Of a DNA stretch of 64,000 bases, positions 48,268 through 56,993 are shown piece after piece. Both the position numbers and the translations under genes were made by a program. The number at the start of each line of letters is the position of its first letter. The stretch's first letter is position 1. This stretch comes from SIG565 sp045656145 (GTDB lineage: Bacteria > Bacillota > Clostridia > Oscillospirales > Acutalibacteraceae), in NCBI GenBank assembly GCA_045656145.1, contig JAZOQP010000013.1, positions 5,757-69,756 on the forward strand. The letters are read 5' to 3'. The notes under the pieces are model-generated. The model searched no databases. It saw only the letters and a list, made by a program, of their open reading frames with translations, and was not told where the DNA came from.

Positions 48268-49026
48268 ATGAAAAAAGTCGTATCCATTATCCTTGCCGTA
48301 ATCTTAGTTTTAAGCATCGGCACAGTCGCTTTCGCGGCACCATTCACCCCCAGCGTAACAGAAAAACCCGCACCGGAAGTTGTTCGCCCTCAGAACAGTG
48401 TTGAGGAAGATACAGTAGCTCACATCGTTACATCCGATGGCGAAGTTGTTAAAGAAATCCCCGGTCAAAAGCTTATTGTTACAGGTGTAGCTCATGTTGA
48501 TATTTCTAAAGAAATTCCGGAAGAATCAGCAGCAGACCTTAAGGAAGCTTATTCACAGCTTTCCGCAGAGGATATTAAGCTTTCCACCATCCTTCCCGAG
48601 CTTGATAAAATCGTTAAAAAAGAGTTAGGCGAGAAGAAGTCTGCAGATAACCTTATCGTTCGCGACCTTTTCGACGTATCCTTAGTTTGCGAAGAGTCTA
48701 ATGAACTTCTTCTTGATAAAAATCATAGACTTTCTCTTACATTTAACCTCGGTGTTAAGAAGGGCGAATTCGTTACCGCTATGAAGATGAACCCCAAAAC
48801 TAAAGAGTGGGAAACCATCTATAGCGTTATAAACAATGGCGATGGCACAGTTACTTGTGAATTCGACCACTTATGCCCAATTGCATTCTTAGTAGATAGA
48901 GTTGAAAATTCTGCTCAAACAGGCGATAATTCTGTTAGCCTTTATGTTTGGGTTGCTATTGCTGCTGCAGCTGCAGGCTTAATAGTTGTACTTCTCATCG
49001 CAAAAAATAAGAAAGTTGCCGAATAA
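48268..49026 (+). CDS. Secreted protein with sortase-type C-terminus
   Basis: 252 residues, function unknown. Signal peptide MKKVVSIILAVILVLSIGTV with a likely cut after AFAA; a soluble middle part of about 190 residues; then a sorting-like end: AQTGDNS, a hydrophobic helix (SLYVWVAIAAAAAGLIVVLL) and KNKK. The QTGD form is a variant of LPxTG found in Clostridia. No sortase gene is in the window. Its place between the phosphatase and the LCP ligase suggests a role in capsule assembly or attachment (inference). AAGGAG ahead of the ATG. Confidence 0.78.
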   Translation: MKKVVSIILAVILVLSIGTVAFAAPFTPSVTEKPAPEVVRPQNSVEEDTVAHIVTSDGEVVKEIPGQKLIVTGVAHVDISKEIPEESAADLKEAYSQLSAEDIKLSTILPELDKIVKKELGEKKSADNLIVRDLFDVSLVCEESNELLLDKNHRLSLTFNLGVKKGEFVTAMKMNPKTKEWETIYSVINNGDGTVTCEFDHLCPIAFLVDRVENSAQTGDNSVSLYVWVAIAAAAAGLIVVLLIAKNKKVAE

Positions 49027-49044
49027 TTTAAGGCTTTAAAATTT

Positions 49045-50010
49045 ATGATTAAAAAAGGTATTTTCGCCTTATTGTCCCTTGTTTTGTGTGCAGTATTGGT
49101 TGTTAGCCTTTTCAATATTATTAAGATAGCAACCAATAACACTCAACATGAAGAAAATTCATATGTTAGCCGTGTTATAGAGCGAGATGGTGTGAAATAT
49201 TATCCCAAGCAGGATATAACCACCCTTTTGCTCGTTGGTTTAGACCGCACAGGCCCCGTGGTAGAGAGTGATAATTATCTTAACTCTGCAAGGGCTGATG
49301 TTGTTATGCTGATTTCATTCGATAACACTCACAAAACGATTAAGGTTCTTAATCTTAATCGTGATTCGGTAATACCCGTTCAGGTTTTGGGTGTTAACGG
49401 CTTTCCGGCAGGAAAATCGGATCAGCAATTAGCTTTGGCGCACACCTATGGAAGAGGATTAAAGGATAGCGCGGAGAATGTCGTTACAACGGTGTCTGAA
49501 TACCTTTATAATCTAAAAATTGATTATTATGCAACCATCGGAATGGACTGTATTGAGCTTATTAATGATAGTTTAGGCGGTGTGGAAGTGAATGTCGAAG
49601 AGGATTTTTCGGCTGTTACTCCGTCAATTCCTATGGGCAAAGTGAAGCTTACGGGGGCTCAGGCGGTCTCTTATATTCGCCATAGAGAAACTATCGGCGA
49701 TGGCCTTAATTCCACCCGTATGGCTCGCCATCTGAAGTATTTTACAGGCCTTCTTGATGCAATTAAATCCAACCATAAATCTGATGAAACCAAGCTTTTA
49801 TCGCTTTATGAAAATTTATCGGATAAAATGGTAACCAATTCTTCTGTTCAAACCTTTTCGGATATGCTCAATATGTTCTCGGAGTATACTCTTGATACTT
49901 TTTCAACACCGAAGGGCAGTAATAAAATGGGCGAAGAGTTCAATGAGTTTTATATTGACTCTGCCGATTTGGATAGAATAGTTTTAGACTTTTTTTATTC
50001 TCAAAAATAA
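49045..50010 (+). CDS. LytR-CpsA-Psr (LCP) family glycopolymer ligase
   Basis: Membrane-anchored enzyme that moves lipid-linked polysaccharide to the cell wall. One N-terminal helix (about residues 6-27), then the LCP domain: TTLLLVGLDRTG, SARADVVMLISFD, KVLNLNRDSVIPV with the conserved Arg, GVEVNVEEDF and AVSYIRHRET with the R-x-R/H-R pair, plus NSTRMARHLKYF. 321 residues. Last gene of the regulatory part of the capsule locus; a terminator follows. Confidence 0.94.
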   Translation: MIKKGIFALLSLVLCAVLVVSLFNIIKIATNNTQHEENSYVSRVIERDGVKYYPKQDITTLLLVGLDRTGPVVESDNYLNSARADVVMLISFDNTHKTIKVLNLNRDSVIPVQVLGVNGFPAGKSDQQLALAHTYGRGLKDSAENVVTTVSEYLYNLKIDYYATIGMDCIELINDSLGGVEVNVEEDFSAVTPSIPMGKVKLTGAQAVSYIRHRETIGDGLNSTRMARHLKYFTGLLDAIKSNHKSDETKLLSLYENLSDKMVTNSSVQTFSDMLNMFSEYTLDTFSTPKGSNKMGEEFNEFYIDSADLDRIVLDFFYSQK

Positions 50011-50015
50011 TATTT

Positions 50016-50047
50016 ATCCCATATACATTTCGTATATGGGATTTTTT
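50016..50047 (+). terminator. Terminator after the LCP gene
   Basis: ATCCCATATAC (50016-50026) pairs with GTATATGGGAT (50032-50042), followed by six Ts. Confidence 0.88.
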
Positions 50048-50048
50048 A

Positions 50049-50077
50049 TTGCTTTATTTTTAAAATTGTGGTATTAT
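50049..50077 (+). promoter_or_regulatory. Likely promoter of the HprK/PqqD/S26/ABC cassette
   Basis: TTGCTT (50049-50054), 17-base spacer, TATTAT (50072-50077); a second TATTAT-like stretch lies a little downstream. Confidence 0.55.
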
Positions 50078-50108
50078 AAAATAGTATTATTATTACTAGA
50101 GGTTATAT

Positions 50109-50843
50109 ATGTTTAATTTTAAAATTAAAGTAGCTGAAATAACAGTAGAAATAAATGCAATATTTGAAACCACAAAAAAGTTTTGCGAAAATTATTTAAC
50201 CGAGTCTGAGCCTGATTTTTCGCTAGAAATAACCGAAGAGGACATTAAGTTTGAACGCGAAAAATCTCGGCAAAATGATATTAAAAACGGAAAGGATATT
50301 GCAAAATTTTCTGATTCATATCTTGAAACCTTAGCGGTTTATAGAAAAATAGCCGAGCAATTACCTTTTTTTGATGCATTTTTATTGCATGGATCGGCCG
50401 TTTCGGTAGATGATAAGGGTTATATCTTTACCGCCAAAAGCGGAACAGGAAAATCCACTCATACTAATCTTTATCGCGTTAATTTCGGAGATAGGGTAGT
50501 TGTTGTTAATGATGATAAACCTATTATTCGAATTCTTGATAATAAGGTTTATGTTTGCGGAACACCTTGGAGTGGCAAAAGTAACCTTGATAACAATATA
50601 ATGGTTGAACTCAAAGGCCTATGCGCTCTAAAAAGAGGGGCAGATAATGAAATTTATGAGATTACGGCAGCCGAGATTTTGGAGGTTGTTTTATCTCAAT
50701 CCTATCGCCCTCAAAAAATAGATAATATGTCTAGGTTTTTATCGGTATTATCGGTGTTTTTAGAAAAAGTTAGAGTTTATGAACTCTCCTGCAATACCGA
50801 TCCCACCGCTGCAACCGTATCCTTTAATGGAATGAATAAATAA
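50109..50843 (+). CDS. HprK/PEPCK-like kinase
   Basis: 244 residues with the core of HPr kinase and related enzymes: FLLHGSAVSVDDKGYIFTAK leading to the P-loop AKSGTGKST (109-117), NDDKP (134-138) in place of the HprK metal Asp block, and GTPWSGK (151-157). It lacks the N-terminal domain of true HPr kinase. Relatives occur in peptide-modification clusters, for instance as kinases of lasso peptides, and with PqqD-like proteins. Here the PqqD-like gene follows after 16 bases, so a peptide or small protein is the likely substrate (inference). Confidence 0.85.
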   Translation: MFNFKIKVAEITVEINAIFETTKKFCENYLTESEPDFSLEITEEDIKFEREKSRQNDIKNGKDIAKFSDSYLETLAVYRKIAEQLPFFDAFLLHGSAVSVDDKGYIFTAKSGTGKSTHTNLYRVNFGDRVVVVNDDKPIIRILDNKVYVCGTPWSGKSNLDNNIMVELKGLCALKRGADNEIYEITAAEILEVVLSQSYRPQKIDNMSRFLSVLSVFLEKVRVYELSCNTDPTAATVSFNGMNK

Positions 50844-50859
50844 AAAAGGAAGAGAAATT

Positions 50860-51120
50860 ATGAAACTTAAAAGCACTTTCATAACTCATAAGGTATCAAA
50901 TGAACACATAACCGTTTCAACTGCAAATTCGGAGTTTTCAGGGCTAGTGCGTTCTAATAAAACCGCAGCCTTTATTATAGAGGCATTAAAGGAAGAAACC
51001 ACACCTATTGAAATTGCTGAAGCGCTATGCAAAGAGTATGAAGCAGATTACAATAAGGTTCTTAACGATGTTTTAAGGGTAATTGAATCCTTAAGACAAA
51101 TCGGAGCTATAGATGAATAG
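50860..51120 (+). CDS. PqqD-family peptide-binding protein
   Basis: 86 residues, the size of stand-alone PqqD/RRE domains that hold the leader of a precursor peptide. Pattern: VSNEHITVSTANSEFSGLVR, then NKTAAFIIEALKEETTPIEI, and the helical end YNKVLNDVLRVIESLRQIG with the final GAI. Start with AAGGAAGAG ahead. It overlaps the peptidase gene by 8 bases. No precursor peptide gene is evident beside it. Confidence 0.88.
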   Translation: MKLKSTFITHKVSNEHITVSTANSEFSGLVRSNKTAAFIIEALKEETTPIEIAEALCKEYEADYNKVLNDVLRVIESLRQIGAIDE

Positions 51121-51559
51121 TACTTTTGAAAAAGAGTTGGAGGAAAAAGGGTATCTGGTCTATTATAATGTGGGAGATAGTATGATGCCGCTTATAAAAG
51201 AGGGTAGAGATTTAATGGTTTTAACCATCCCTTCAAGACCTCCAAAAAAATATGATGCCGTTTTATATAAACGTGATAACGGTCAATATGTTATGCACCG
51301 AATCTTAGGCGAGGATGAAAATGGATTTATTATGTGCGGGGATAACCGCTATGATAAGGAATTTGGCATTAGGGAAAATCAAATTTTAGCCATATTAACA
51401 TCTGTTTCAAGAAATGGCAAGGAAATAAAAAACAATAGTTTGAAATATAAGCTTTATGTTCATTTGTGGTGTGATTTGTTTTTTATTCGAAAATTCATTT
51501 TAAGAGTAAGAAATTATTATTTTAAACTTAAAAAGGGAAGAAAAAATGCAGGAAAGTAA
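51113..51559 (+). CDS. S24/S26-type peptidase (signal-peptidase-like)
   Basis: 148 residues. N-terminal box GDSMMPLIKEG with the likely nucleophile Ser23, and PKKYDAVLYKRDNGQYVMHR with His62, matching the Ser-His type of signal peptidase (SipW/ER type) better than the Ser-Lys type; FIMCGDNRYDKE is the usual late box. No N-terminal membrane helix; the C-terminal part is basic with a hydrophobic patch (VHLWCDLFFIRKFIL). It may cut the leader of a peptide handled by the neighbouring PqqD-like protein. The start overlaps the PqqD-like gene, and its end overlaps the ABC gene by 14 bases. Confidence 0.82.
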   Translation: MNSTFEKELEEKGYLVYYNVGDSMMPLIKEGRDLMVLTIPSRPPKKYDAVLYKRDNGQYVMHRILGEDENGFIMCGDNRYDKEFGIRENQILAILTSVSRNGKEIKNNSLKYKLYVHLWCDLFFIRKFILRVRNYYFKLKKGRKNAGK

Positions 51560-53210
51560 GAAAAACAAAGAAACGTTTCTTAAAATTTTAAGAACTGTTA
51601 AGGGTAAAAAAAGATATATTGGTATCTTGCTGATTATCCAGGTCGTTCAGGCGGCGCTGGGGGTCGGCTATGCCTTGTTTTTCAGAAGCATTATAGATAA
51701 TGCCGTAAGCGGTAATAAAGAGCAGATGTTTAAGTCTGTTATTGGTTTTGCCGTTTTGGCATTGGTGCAACTTGTTTTGCGAGCTATTCTTTATTTCCTT
51801 AATGAATTCACAAAATCGAGCATTGAAAATGCATTTAAGAGCGTTTTATTTAAAAGTTTGCTTAAAAAAGATTATTCAACCGTTACTGCAACCCATTCGG
51901 GAGAGTGGCTTAATAGAATTACAAGTGATACAGTTGTAGTGGCGGATGGCCTTACAGGTATTATTCCGGGCGCAGTTGCTACCGCTACAAGAATGTTATG
52001 CGCTTTTGTTTTACTTAGCTTTTTTATGCCGAAATTTGCTCTATTTTTGCTGATTTTAGGGATTATTTTGGTATCTGTTACCGTTTTGTTTAGAAAAATA
52101 TCTAAGAAGCTACATATTGAGGTTCAAAAAGCGGACGGTAATTTAAGGGTGTTTTTAACCGAGCAGATGTCTTCTATTATGATGCTGAAATCTTACGGTA
52201 AAGAGGATGAATGCGCCGAAAAAGCGGAAGATTTTATGAAAAATCATAAGTCTAAGCGCATTAAAAGGAATAGTTTTCTTAATGTTTCCAATTCGGCTTT
52301 CTCTTTTGTTATGAATGCAATTCGCGTTTTGGCGGCCCTTTTTGCAGGAGTTTTGATTCTGAATAAAACGATATCCTATGGAACTTTTACCGCTGTTATT
52401 CAGCTTTTAGGTCAGGTTCAGGGACCCATTGCAAACATTTCGGGCTATGCTCCAAGGTTCTATGTAATGCTTGCCAGCGCCGAAAGAATTTTTGAAGCAA
52501 GTGAATATTCTGATGATGTAGCGGATAGCGATTTTGATGCAGAGGAGTTTTATAACAATAGCCTTGATAGCCTTGAATTTAAAGGTGTTAGCTTTGCTTA
52601 TAAAACCGAAAATTATACTGAAAATGCCGTTTTAGAAAATTTAGATTTAAAGATTAACAAAGGCGAAACGGTAGCCTTTAAGGGTAAATCCGGTTGCGGC
52701 AAGAGCACGGTCTTGAAACTTATTTTATCGCTTTATAGACCTGATTCGGGAACTGCATTTTTGAATACTAAAAATGGCGAAATCCCGCTTAACCAAGCCA
52801 CTCGCGGACTTTTTGCGTATGTTCCGCAAGGCAATATTCTTATGAATGCAACCATTCGTGAGGTTGTGTCATTCTTTGATAAAAATATCGATGATGAGAG
52901 GGTTCATAGCGCCTTAAGAATAGCTTGTGCCGAAGATTTTGTTTCCAGGTTGCCTGAAGGAATGAATACCTATTTAGGCGAGCGCGGAGCAGGGCTTTCG
53001 GAGGGCGAAATGCAGAGGATTTCCATAGCCCGAGCTATCTATTCCGGCAGACCTATTTTGCTTTTAGATGAAGCAACAAGCGCTCTTGATATGGAAACCG
53101 AAGAAAAACTGTTTACAAACATTAAAACTATGACTAATAAAACAATCATTGCTGTAACCCACCGCACAAAAGCCTTCGAATATGTCGATAAAATTATAGA
53201 TTTTAACTAA
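51546..53210 (+). CDS. ABC exporter, fused membrane and ATPase domains
   Basis: 554 residues. Six-helix exporter domain (about residues 20-310) and ATPase domain with Walker A GKSGCGKST (380-388), Q-loop YVPQGN, signature LSEGE (484-488) with QRISIARAI, Walker B ILLLDEATSALD and the switch His in AVTHR. No C39 peptidase domain at the N-terminus, so leader removal, if any, must come from another enzyme such as the preceding peptidase. Last gene of the cassette; terminator follows. Confidence 0.93.
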   Translation: MQESKKNKETFLKILRTVKGKKRYIGILLIIQVVQAALGVGYALFFRSIIDNAVSGNKEQMFKSVIGFAVLALVQLVLRAILYFLNEFTKSSIENAFKSVLFKSLLKKDYSTVTATHSGEWLNRITSDTVVVADGLTGIIPGAVATATRMLCAFVLLSFFMPKFALFLLILGIILVSVTVLFRKISKKLHIEVQKADGNLRVFLTEQMSSIMMLKSYGKEDECAEKAEDFMKNHKSKRIKRNSFLNVSNSAFSFVMNAIRVLAALFAGVLILNKTISYGTFTAVIQLLGQVQGPIANISGYAPRFYVMLASAERIFEASEYSDDVADSDFDAEEFYNNSLDSLEFKGVSFAYKTENYTENAVLENLDLKINKGETVAFKGKSGCGKSTVLKLILSLYRPDSGTAFLNTKNGEIPLNQATRGLFAYVPQGNILMNATIREVVSFFDKNIDDERVHSALRIACAEDFVSRLPEGMNTYLGERGAGLSEGEMQRISIARAIYSGRPILLLDEATSALDMETEEKLFTNIKTMTNKTIIAVTHRTKAFEYVDKIIDFN

Positions 53211-53211
53211 C

Positions 53212-53245
53212 AAAAAGCACCGAATTTATTTCCGGTGCTTTTTTA
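53212..53245 (+). terminator. Terminator after the ABC exporter gene
   Basis: AAAAAGCACCG (53212-53222) pairs with CGGTGCTTTTT (53233-53243). Confidence 0.87.
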
Positions 53246-53268
53246 CTCAATATTAGAGTTTTTTGAGG

Positions 53269-53297
53269 TTGACTTATATATAAAATTTTTGTATAAT
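53269..53297 (+). promoter_or_regulatory. Promoter of the polysaccharide biosynthesis operon
   Basis: TTGACT (53269-53274), 17-base spacer, TATAAT (53292-53297), then a very AT-rich, self-complementary leader of about 65 bases. Confidence 0.83.
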
Positions 53298-53369
53298 ATA
53301 TTATATATATTATATAATAATGCCACCAGTATGCCCTAATGCATTTTACGACTTTAAGAGGTGAAGAAT

Positions 53370-53846
53370 TTGAACTCGAATCTATTGATTATTGGTGCAG
53401 GTCAATATGGTTATGTAGTGAAAGAAACCGCAGAAGCTTTAAATAAGTTTGATAAGATTAGTTTTATCGATGATAAATCCCCATTGGCTATCGCAAAAAC
53501 TTCAGAAATAGGGAATTACACCGATGAATATAAATTTGCTTTTGTAGCTTTGGGAGATTCAAATTTAAGAACTGAATTTATTGATCTTCTTGAAGCCTTA
53601 GGTTATAAATTGGCAACTCTCATTCATCCTAAATCCTTTGTTTCCCCGTTGGCAAGGGTAGCTGCAGGAACAATTGTTGAACCAATGGCAGTTGTTCAGG
53701 CAAATGCAAAGATAGGCAAGGGTGCTTTAATTTGCTCAGGCGCAGTTGTAAAGCATAATGCAGTAGTTGGCGATGGCTGCTATATCGATTGCAACACTGT
53801 TGTAGCAGCGGGCGAGAAGATTCCGCCGCTCACTAGAATCAGATAA
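53370..53846 (+). CDS. NeuD/PglD-like sugar acetyltransferase, short form
   Basis: About 158 residues. N-terminal Rossmann-like part NLLIIGAGQYGYVVKETAEA that binds UDP-sugar, then left-handed beta-helix repeats (SPLARVAAGTIVEPMAVVQA, AKIGKGALICSGAVVKHNAV, GDGCYIDCNTVVAAG). Members are about 200 residues; here the chain ends after NTVVAAGEKIPPLTRIR, so the last coils are missing although the stop is followed by a normal gap. Start TTG at 53370, with GAGGTG 6 bases ahead; a GTG at 53361 lies in that site. First gene of a long operon. Confidence 0.82.
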   Translation: MNSNLLIIGAGQYGYVVKETAEALNKFDKISFIDDKSPLAIAKTSEIGNYTDEYKFAFVALGDSNLRTEFIDLLEALGYKLATLIHPKSFVSPLARVAAGTIVEPMAVVQANAKIGKGALICSGAVVKHNAVVGDGCYIDCNTVVAAGEKIPPLTRIR

Positions 53847-53866
53847 ATTAAATAGGGAGAAAAAAT

Positions 53867-54460
53867 ATGTATAAAAACTTTTTTAAAAGAATGTTTGATA
53901 TTATTTTGTCCTTTATAGGCGTTGTTGTTTTGGCAATACCAATGCTTATAATAGCAGTTATTATAAAGCTTGATTCTAAAGGACCTGTTCTTTTCAAACA
54001 AAAGAGAATTGGAATACATAAGAGCCATTTCACAATTTATAAATTTCGTTCAATGAAAACAAATGTGCCTCACGATATGCCGACACATTTGCTTAAAGAC
54101 AGCGAATCATATATGACAGTTTGGCAGAAATTTATGCGTAAGATGTCTTTGGATGAACTTCCGCAGTTGTTTAATATTCTAAAAGGCGATATGAGTATTA
54201 TCGGACCGCGCCCGGCACTTTGGAATCAGTTCGATTTAATTGAAGAGCGTGATAAATATGGAGCAAATGATGTTGTTCCCGGCCTTACAGGTCTTGCTCA
54301 AATCAGCGGCAGGGATGAGTTGGATATTCCGGTAAAAGCGGCTTTGGATGGAGAATATGTTAAAAATCTCACCTTCCTAATGGATATTAAGTGCTTTTTT
54401 GGAACCATATCAGCGGTTATTACCAAGAAAGGCTTTGTTGAGGGAAAACAAGAAGAATAA
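53867..54460 (+). CDS. Initiating sugar-phosphate transferase, PglC type
   Basis: 197-residue monotopic phosphoglycosyl transferase that puts the first sugar-1-phosphate on undecaprenyl phosphate. One N-terminal re-entrant helix (IILSFIGVVVLAIPMLIIAV), GPVLFKQKRIG, YKFRSMKT, MSLDELPQLFNILKGDMSII with the catalytic Asp-Glu pair, GPRPAL and PGLTGLAQISGR. Short PglC-like form, without the polytopic part of WbaP. Its sugar is probably a product of the neighbouring UDP-sugar enzymes. Confidence 0.93.
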   Translation: MYKNFFKRMFDIILSFIGVVVLAIPMLIIAVIIKLDSKGPVLFKQKRIGIHKSHFTIYKFRSMKTNVPHDMPTHLLKDSESYMTVWQKFMRKMSLDELPQLFNILKGDMSIIGPRPALWNQFDLIEERDKYGANDVVPGLTGLAQISGRDELDIPVKAALDGEYVKNLTFLMDIKCFFGTISAVITKKGFVEGKQEE

Positions 54461-54480
54461 GAAAAAGAGGAAATCCAGTA

Positions 54481-55626
54481 ATGAAAATTGCGGTTCTTTC
54501 AAGTCACACACCGTCGCTTTTTTGGTTCAGAATGGATATGATGCAGGATTTTATCGAAAAGGGGTATGAGGTCTATGCAATTGGTAATGAGCCTGAGGAG
54601 CAATGGAGTGAAACCTTTAGAGAAAAAAACATTACATACGTAAGGGCAAAACTTTCGAGAAATGGTATGAATCCTTTAACCGATATCAAAACCTTTCTCT
54701 CACTTAAAAAAATTCTTAAAGAAATTAAACCTGATAAAATTTTTGCTTATCAAGCAAAAACTGTAATTTATGGTTCGCTTGCTGCTCATTCAATAGGAAT
54801 TAAAGAAATTTATTCTTTAATTGCAGGTTGTGGCTCAATCTTTATTTCTAAAGGATTGGTAGCTAAAATTTTAAAACCTATTTTAAAGTTTGAATATAAA
54901 ACCGCATTGAAGCATAATAAAAAAGTTTTCTTCCAGAATATTGACGATGTTTTGCTTTTTTCTTCGCTTGGAATTGTGCCAAGAGAAAAAACAGTTATTA
55001 TAAACGGTTCAGGCGTTGATATTGAAAGATTTTCGGTAAAACCATTGCCTGATAATTTTGCTTTTCTGAACATCAGCCGTCTAATAAAAGATAAGGGAAT
55101 TGTTGAATATCTGGAAGCGGCAAAAATTGTGAAGAAGAAATATCCAAAAATAAGATTTTTGCTTGTTGGTCCTTATGACACAAATCCTTCGGCGCTTACC
55201 CCCGAGGAGTTAGGTGTTTATTTGAAAGAAGGCATTGTAGAGTATTTTGGTGAACAAAGTGATGTTGTTCCGTTTATTGAACAATCTAGCGTGTTTGTTT
55301 TACCATCGTATAGAGAGGGAACACCTAAAACCGTTTTAGAGTCAATGTCCTCAGGAAGAACTATTATTACTACCGATGCTCCGGGTTGCAGAGAAACGGT
55401 TGTAAACGGTCTTAACGGCTTGCTGGTTCCTGTTAAGGATATTAATGCTTTGGTGGATGCTATGATTTATCTTATTGAAAACCCTGAAAACCTAGAACTT
55501 ATGGGAAATGCTAGTAGAAAAATAGCCGAAGATAAATTTGATGTACATAAAGTTAATAGCTCAATTATGGAAACAATGGGAATCATAGAAGAATCCGAGA
55601 TGGAATCAGAACTCGCAAGGGTTTAA
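54481..55626 (+). CDS. Family 4 (GT-B) glycosyltransferase
   Basis: 381 residues. N-terminal KIAVLSSHTPSLFWFRMDMM and NPLTDIKTFLSLKKILKEIK, C-terminal donor part with FLNISRLIKDKGIVEYLEAA, FVLPSYREGTPKTVLESMSS and GRTIITTDAPGCRETV, the E-x7-E type of retaining transferases. Probably adds the second sugar after the PglC-type enzyme. Donor and linkage unknown. Confidence 0.92.
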   Translation: MKIAVLSSHTPSLFWFRMDMMQDFIEKGYEVYAIGNEPEEQWSETFREKNITYVRAKLSRNGMNPLTDIKTFLSLKKILKEIKPDKIFAYQAKTVIYGSLAAHSIGIKEIYSLIAGCGSIFISKGLVAKILKPILKFEYKTALKHNKKVFFQNIDDVLLFSSLGIVPREKTVIINGSGVDIERFSVKPLPDNFAFLNISRLIKDKGIVEYLEAAKIVKKKYPKIRFLLVGPYDTNPSALTPEELGVYLKEGIVEYFGEQSDVVPFIEQSSVFVLPSYREGTPKTVLESMSSGRTIITTDAPGCRETVVNGLNGLLVPVKDINALVDAMIYLIENPENLELMGNASRKIAEDKFDVHKVNSSIMETMGIIEESEMESELARV

Positions 55627-55660
55627 ACATAAAAATAAACAGTAGATAGGAAGATGAAAA

Positions 55661-56971
55661 ATGAGTTTATATGAGAAAATTTTAAAGGGCGAAGAAAAAA
55701 TATCTTTAGTAGGTCTAGGTTATGTTGGTATGCCGATTGCCGTAGCATTTGCTAAAAAGGTTAAGGTTGTAGGTTTCGATTTAAACAAAGCGAAAATCGA
55801 GCTTTATAAGAGCGGAATCGACCCCACTAATGAGGTTGGCGATGAGGCTATAAAGAACACAACCGTTGAATTTACAGCAGATGAAACTAAACTTCGTGAA
55901 GCAAAATTTCATATCGTAGCAGTTCCTACCCCTGTAAACGATGACCATACTCCCGACTTAACTCCTGTTGAAGGTGCAAGCGCTATAGTTGGTAGAAATC
56001 TAACAAAGGGAAGCATAGTTGTTTTTGAATCTACTGTTTACCCCGGCGTTACAGAGGATGTTTGCATTCCGATTATGGAAAAGGAATCGGGACTTAAATG
56101 CGGCGTAGACTTCAAGGTTGGTTATTCTCCCGAGCGTATCAATCCCGGCGATAAGGTTCATAGACTTGAAACCATCGTTAAAATCGTTTCGGGTATGGAT
56201 GAAGAAAGCCTTGATGAAATCGCAAAGGTTTATGAGCTTGTTGTTGAGGCAGGCGTTCATAGAGCTGAGTCGATTAAGGTTGCTGAGGCTGCAAAGGTTA
56301 TTGAAAATAGCCAAAGAGATATTAATATTGCATTCATGAATGAGCTTTCTATCATCTTCAATAAAATGGGAATTGATACAAAATCGGTTCTTGAAGCAGC
56401 AGGAACAAAATGGAACTTCTTAAAGTTTTATCCGGGTCTTGTTGGTGGACATTGTATCGGTGTTGACCCCTATTATCTTACATATAAAGCCGAAATGCTC
56501 GGTTATCATTCTCAGATAATTCTTTCGGGTCGCCGAATTAATGATGATATGGGCAAGTATGTTGCCGAAAATGTAGTTAAAAGTCTAATTAGCGCAAATA
56601 AGGCAGTTAAGGGCGCGAAGGTAGCAATTCTCGGCTTCACATTTAAAGAGAATTGCCCAGATACGAGAAACACTAGAATTATTGATATCATCAATGAACT
56701 CGGTGAATACGGAATTACTCCCGTTGTTGCCGACCCTGCCGCTGATGCTGATGAGGCAAAGCGCCTTTACGGTGTAGAGTTTGTTGATATAAGCACTGTT
56801 AAGGATATGGATGCCGTTATTTTAGCGGTTGCTCATACCGAGTTTGAGAAGTTCTCCATGGATGAAATCGGTGCTATGTTCGGCGATGGCAAAAAAGTTC
56901 TTCTTGACTTAAAGGGACTTCTTAACCGCAAAGAGTATGAAAAAGCAGATTATATTTATTGGAGATTATAA
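55661..56971 (+). CDS. Nucleotide-sugar dehydrogenase, TviB/WbpA type
   Basis: 436 residues; oxidises C6 of a UDP-HexNAc to the uronic acid in two steps. Rossmann loop ISLVGLGYVGMPIAVAFAKK, VGYSPERINPGDKVH, catalytic Cys265 in VGGHCIGVDPYYLTYKAEML, and the C-terminal AILGFTFKENCPDTRNTRI. SPERINPGD and YHSQIILSGRRIND are closest to the UDP-GlcNAc/GalNAc dehydrogenases of Vi-antigen type. The epimerase gene follows after 22 bases, completing the route to UDP-GalNAcA (inference). Confidence 0.92.
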   Translation: MSLYEKILKGEEKISLVGLGYVGMPIAVAFAKKVKVVGFDLNKAKIELYKSGIDPTNEVGDEAIKNTTVEFTADETKLREAKFHIVAVPTPVNDDHTPDLTPVEGASAIVGRNLTKGSIVVFESTVYPGVTEDVCIPIMEKESGLKCGVDFKVGYSPERINPGDKVHRLETIVKIVSGMDEESLDEIAKVYELVVEAGVHRAESIKVAEAAKVIENSQRDINIAFMNELSIIFNKMGIDTKSVLEAAGTKWNFLKFYPGLVGGHCIGVDPYYLTYKAEMLGYHSQIILSGRRINDDMGKYVAENVVKSLISANKAVKGAKVAILGFTFKENCPDTRNTRIIDIINELGEYGITPVVADPAADADEAKRLYGVEFVDISTVKDMDAVILAVAHTEFEKFSMDEIGAMFGDGKKVLLDLKGLLNRKEYEKADYIYWRL

Positions 56972-56993
56972 TTCTAAAAGTTAGGTGTTATAA

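Noticed and set aside
51113..51559. True signal peptidase I or LexA-type repressor
   Set aside because: No membrane anchor, no DNA-binding domain, and the dyad looks like Ser-His rather than Ser-Lys. Called S24/S26-type only.
53320..53364. 14-codon frame MPPVCPNAFYDFKR in the leader of the polysaccharide operon, with its stop inside the next ribosome site
   Set aside because: No ribosome site ahead of its ATG, and its length is what chance gives. It could be a leader peptide or RiPP core only if conserved in relatives.
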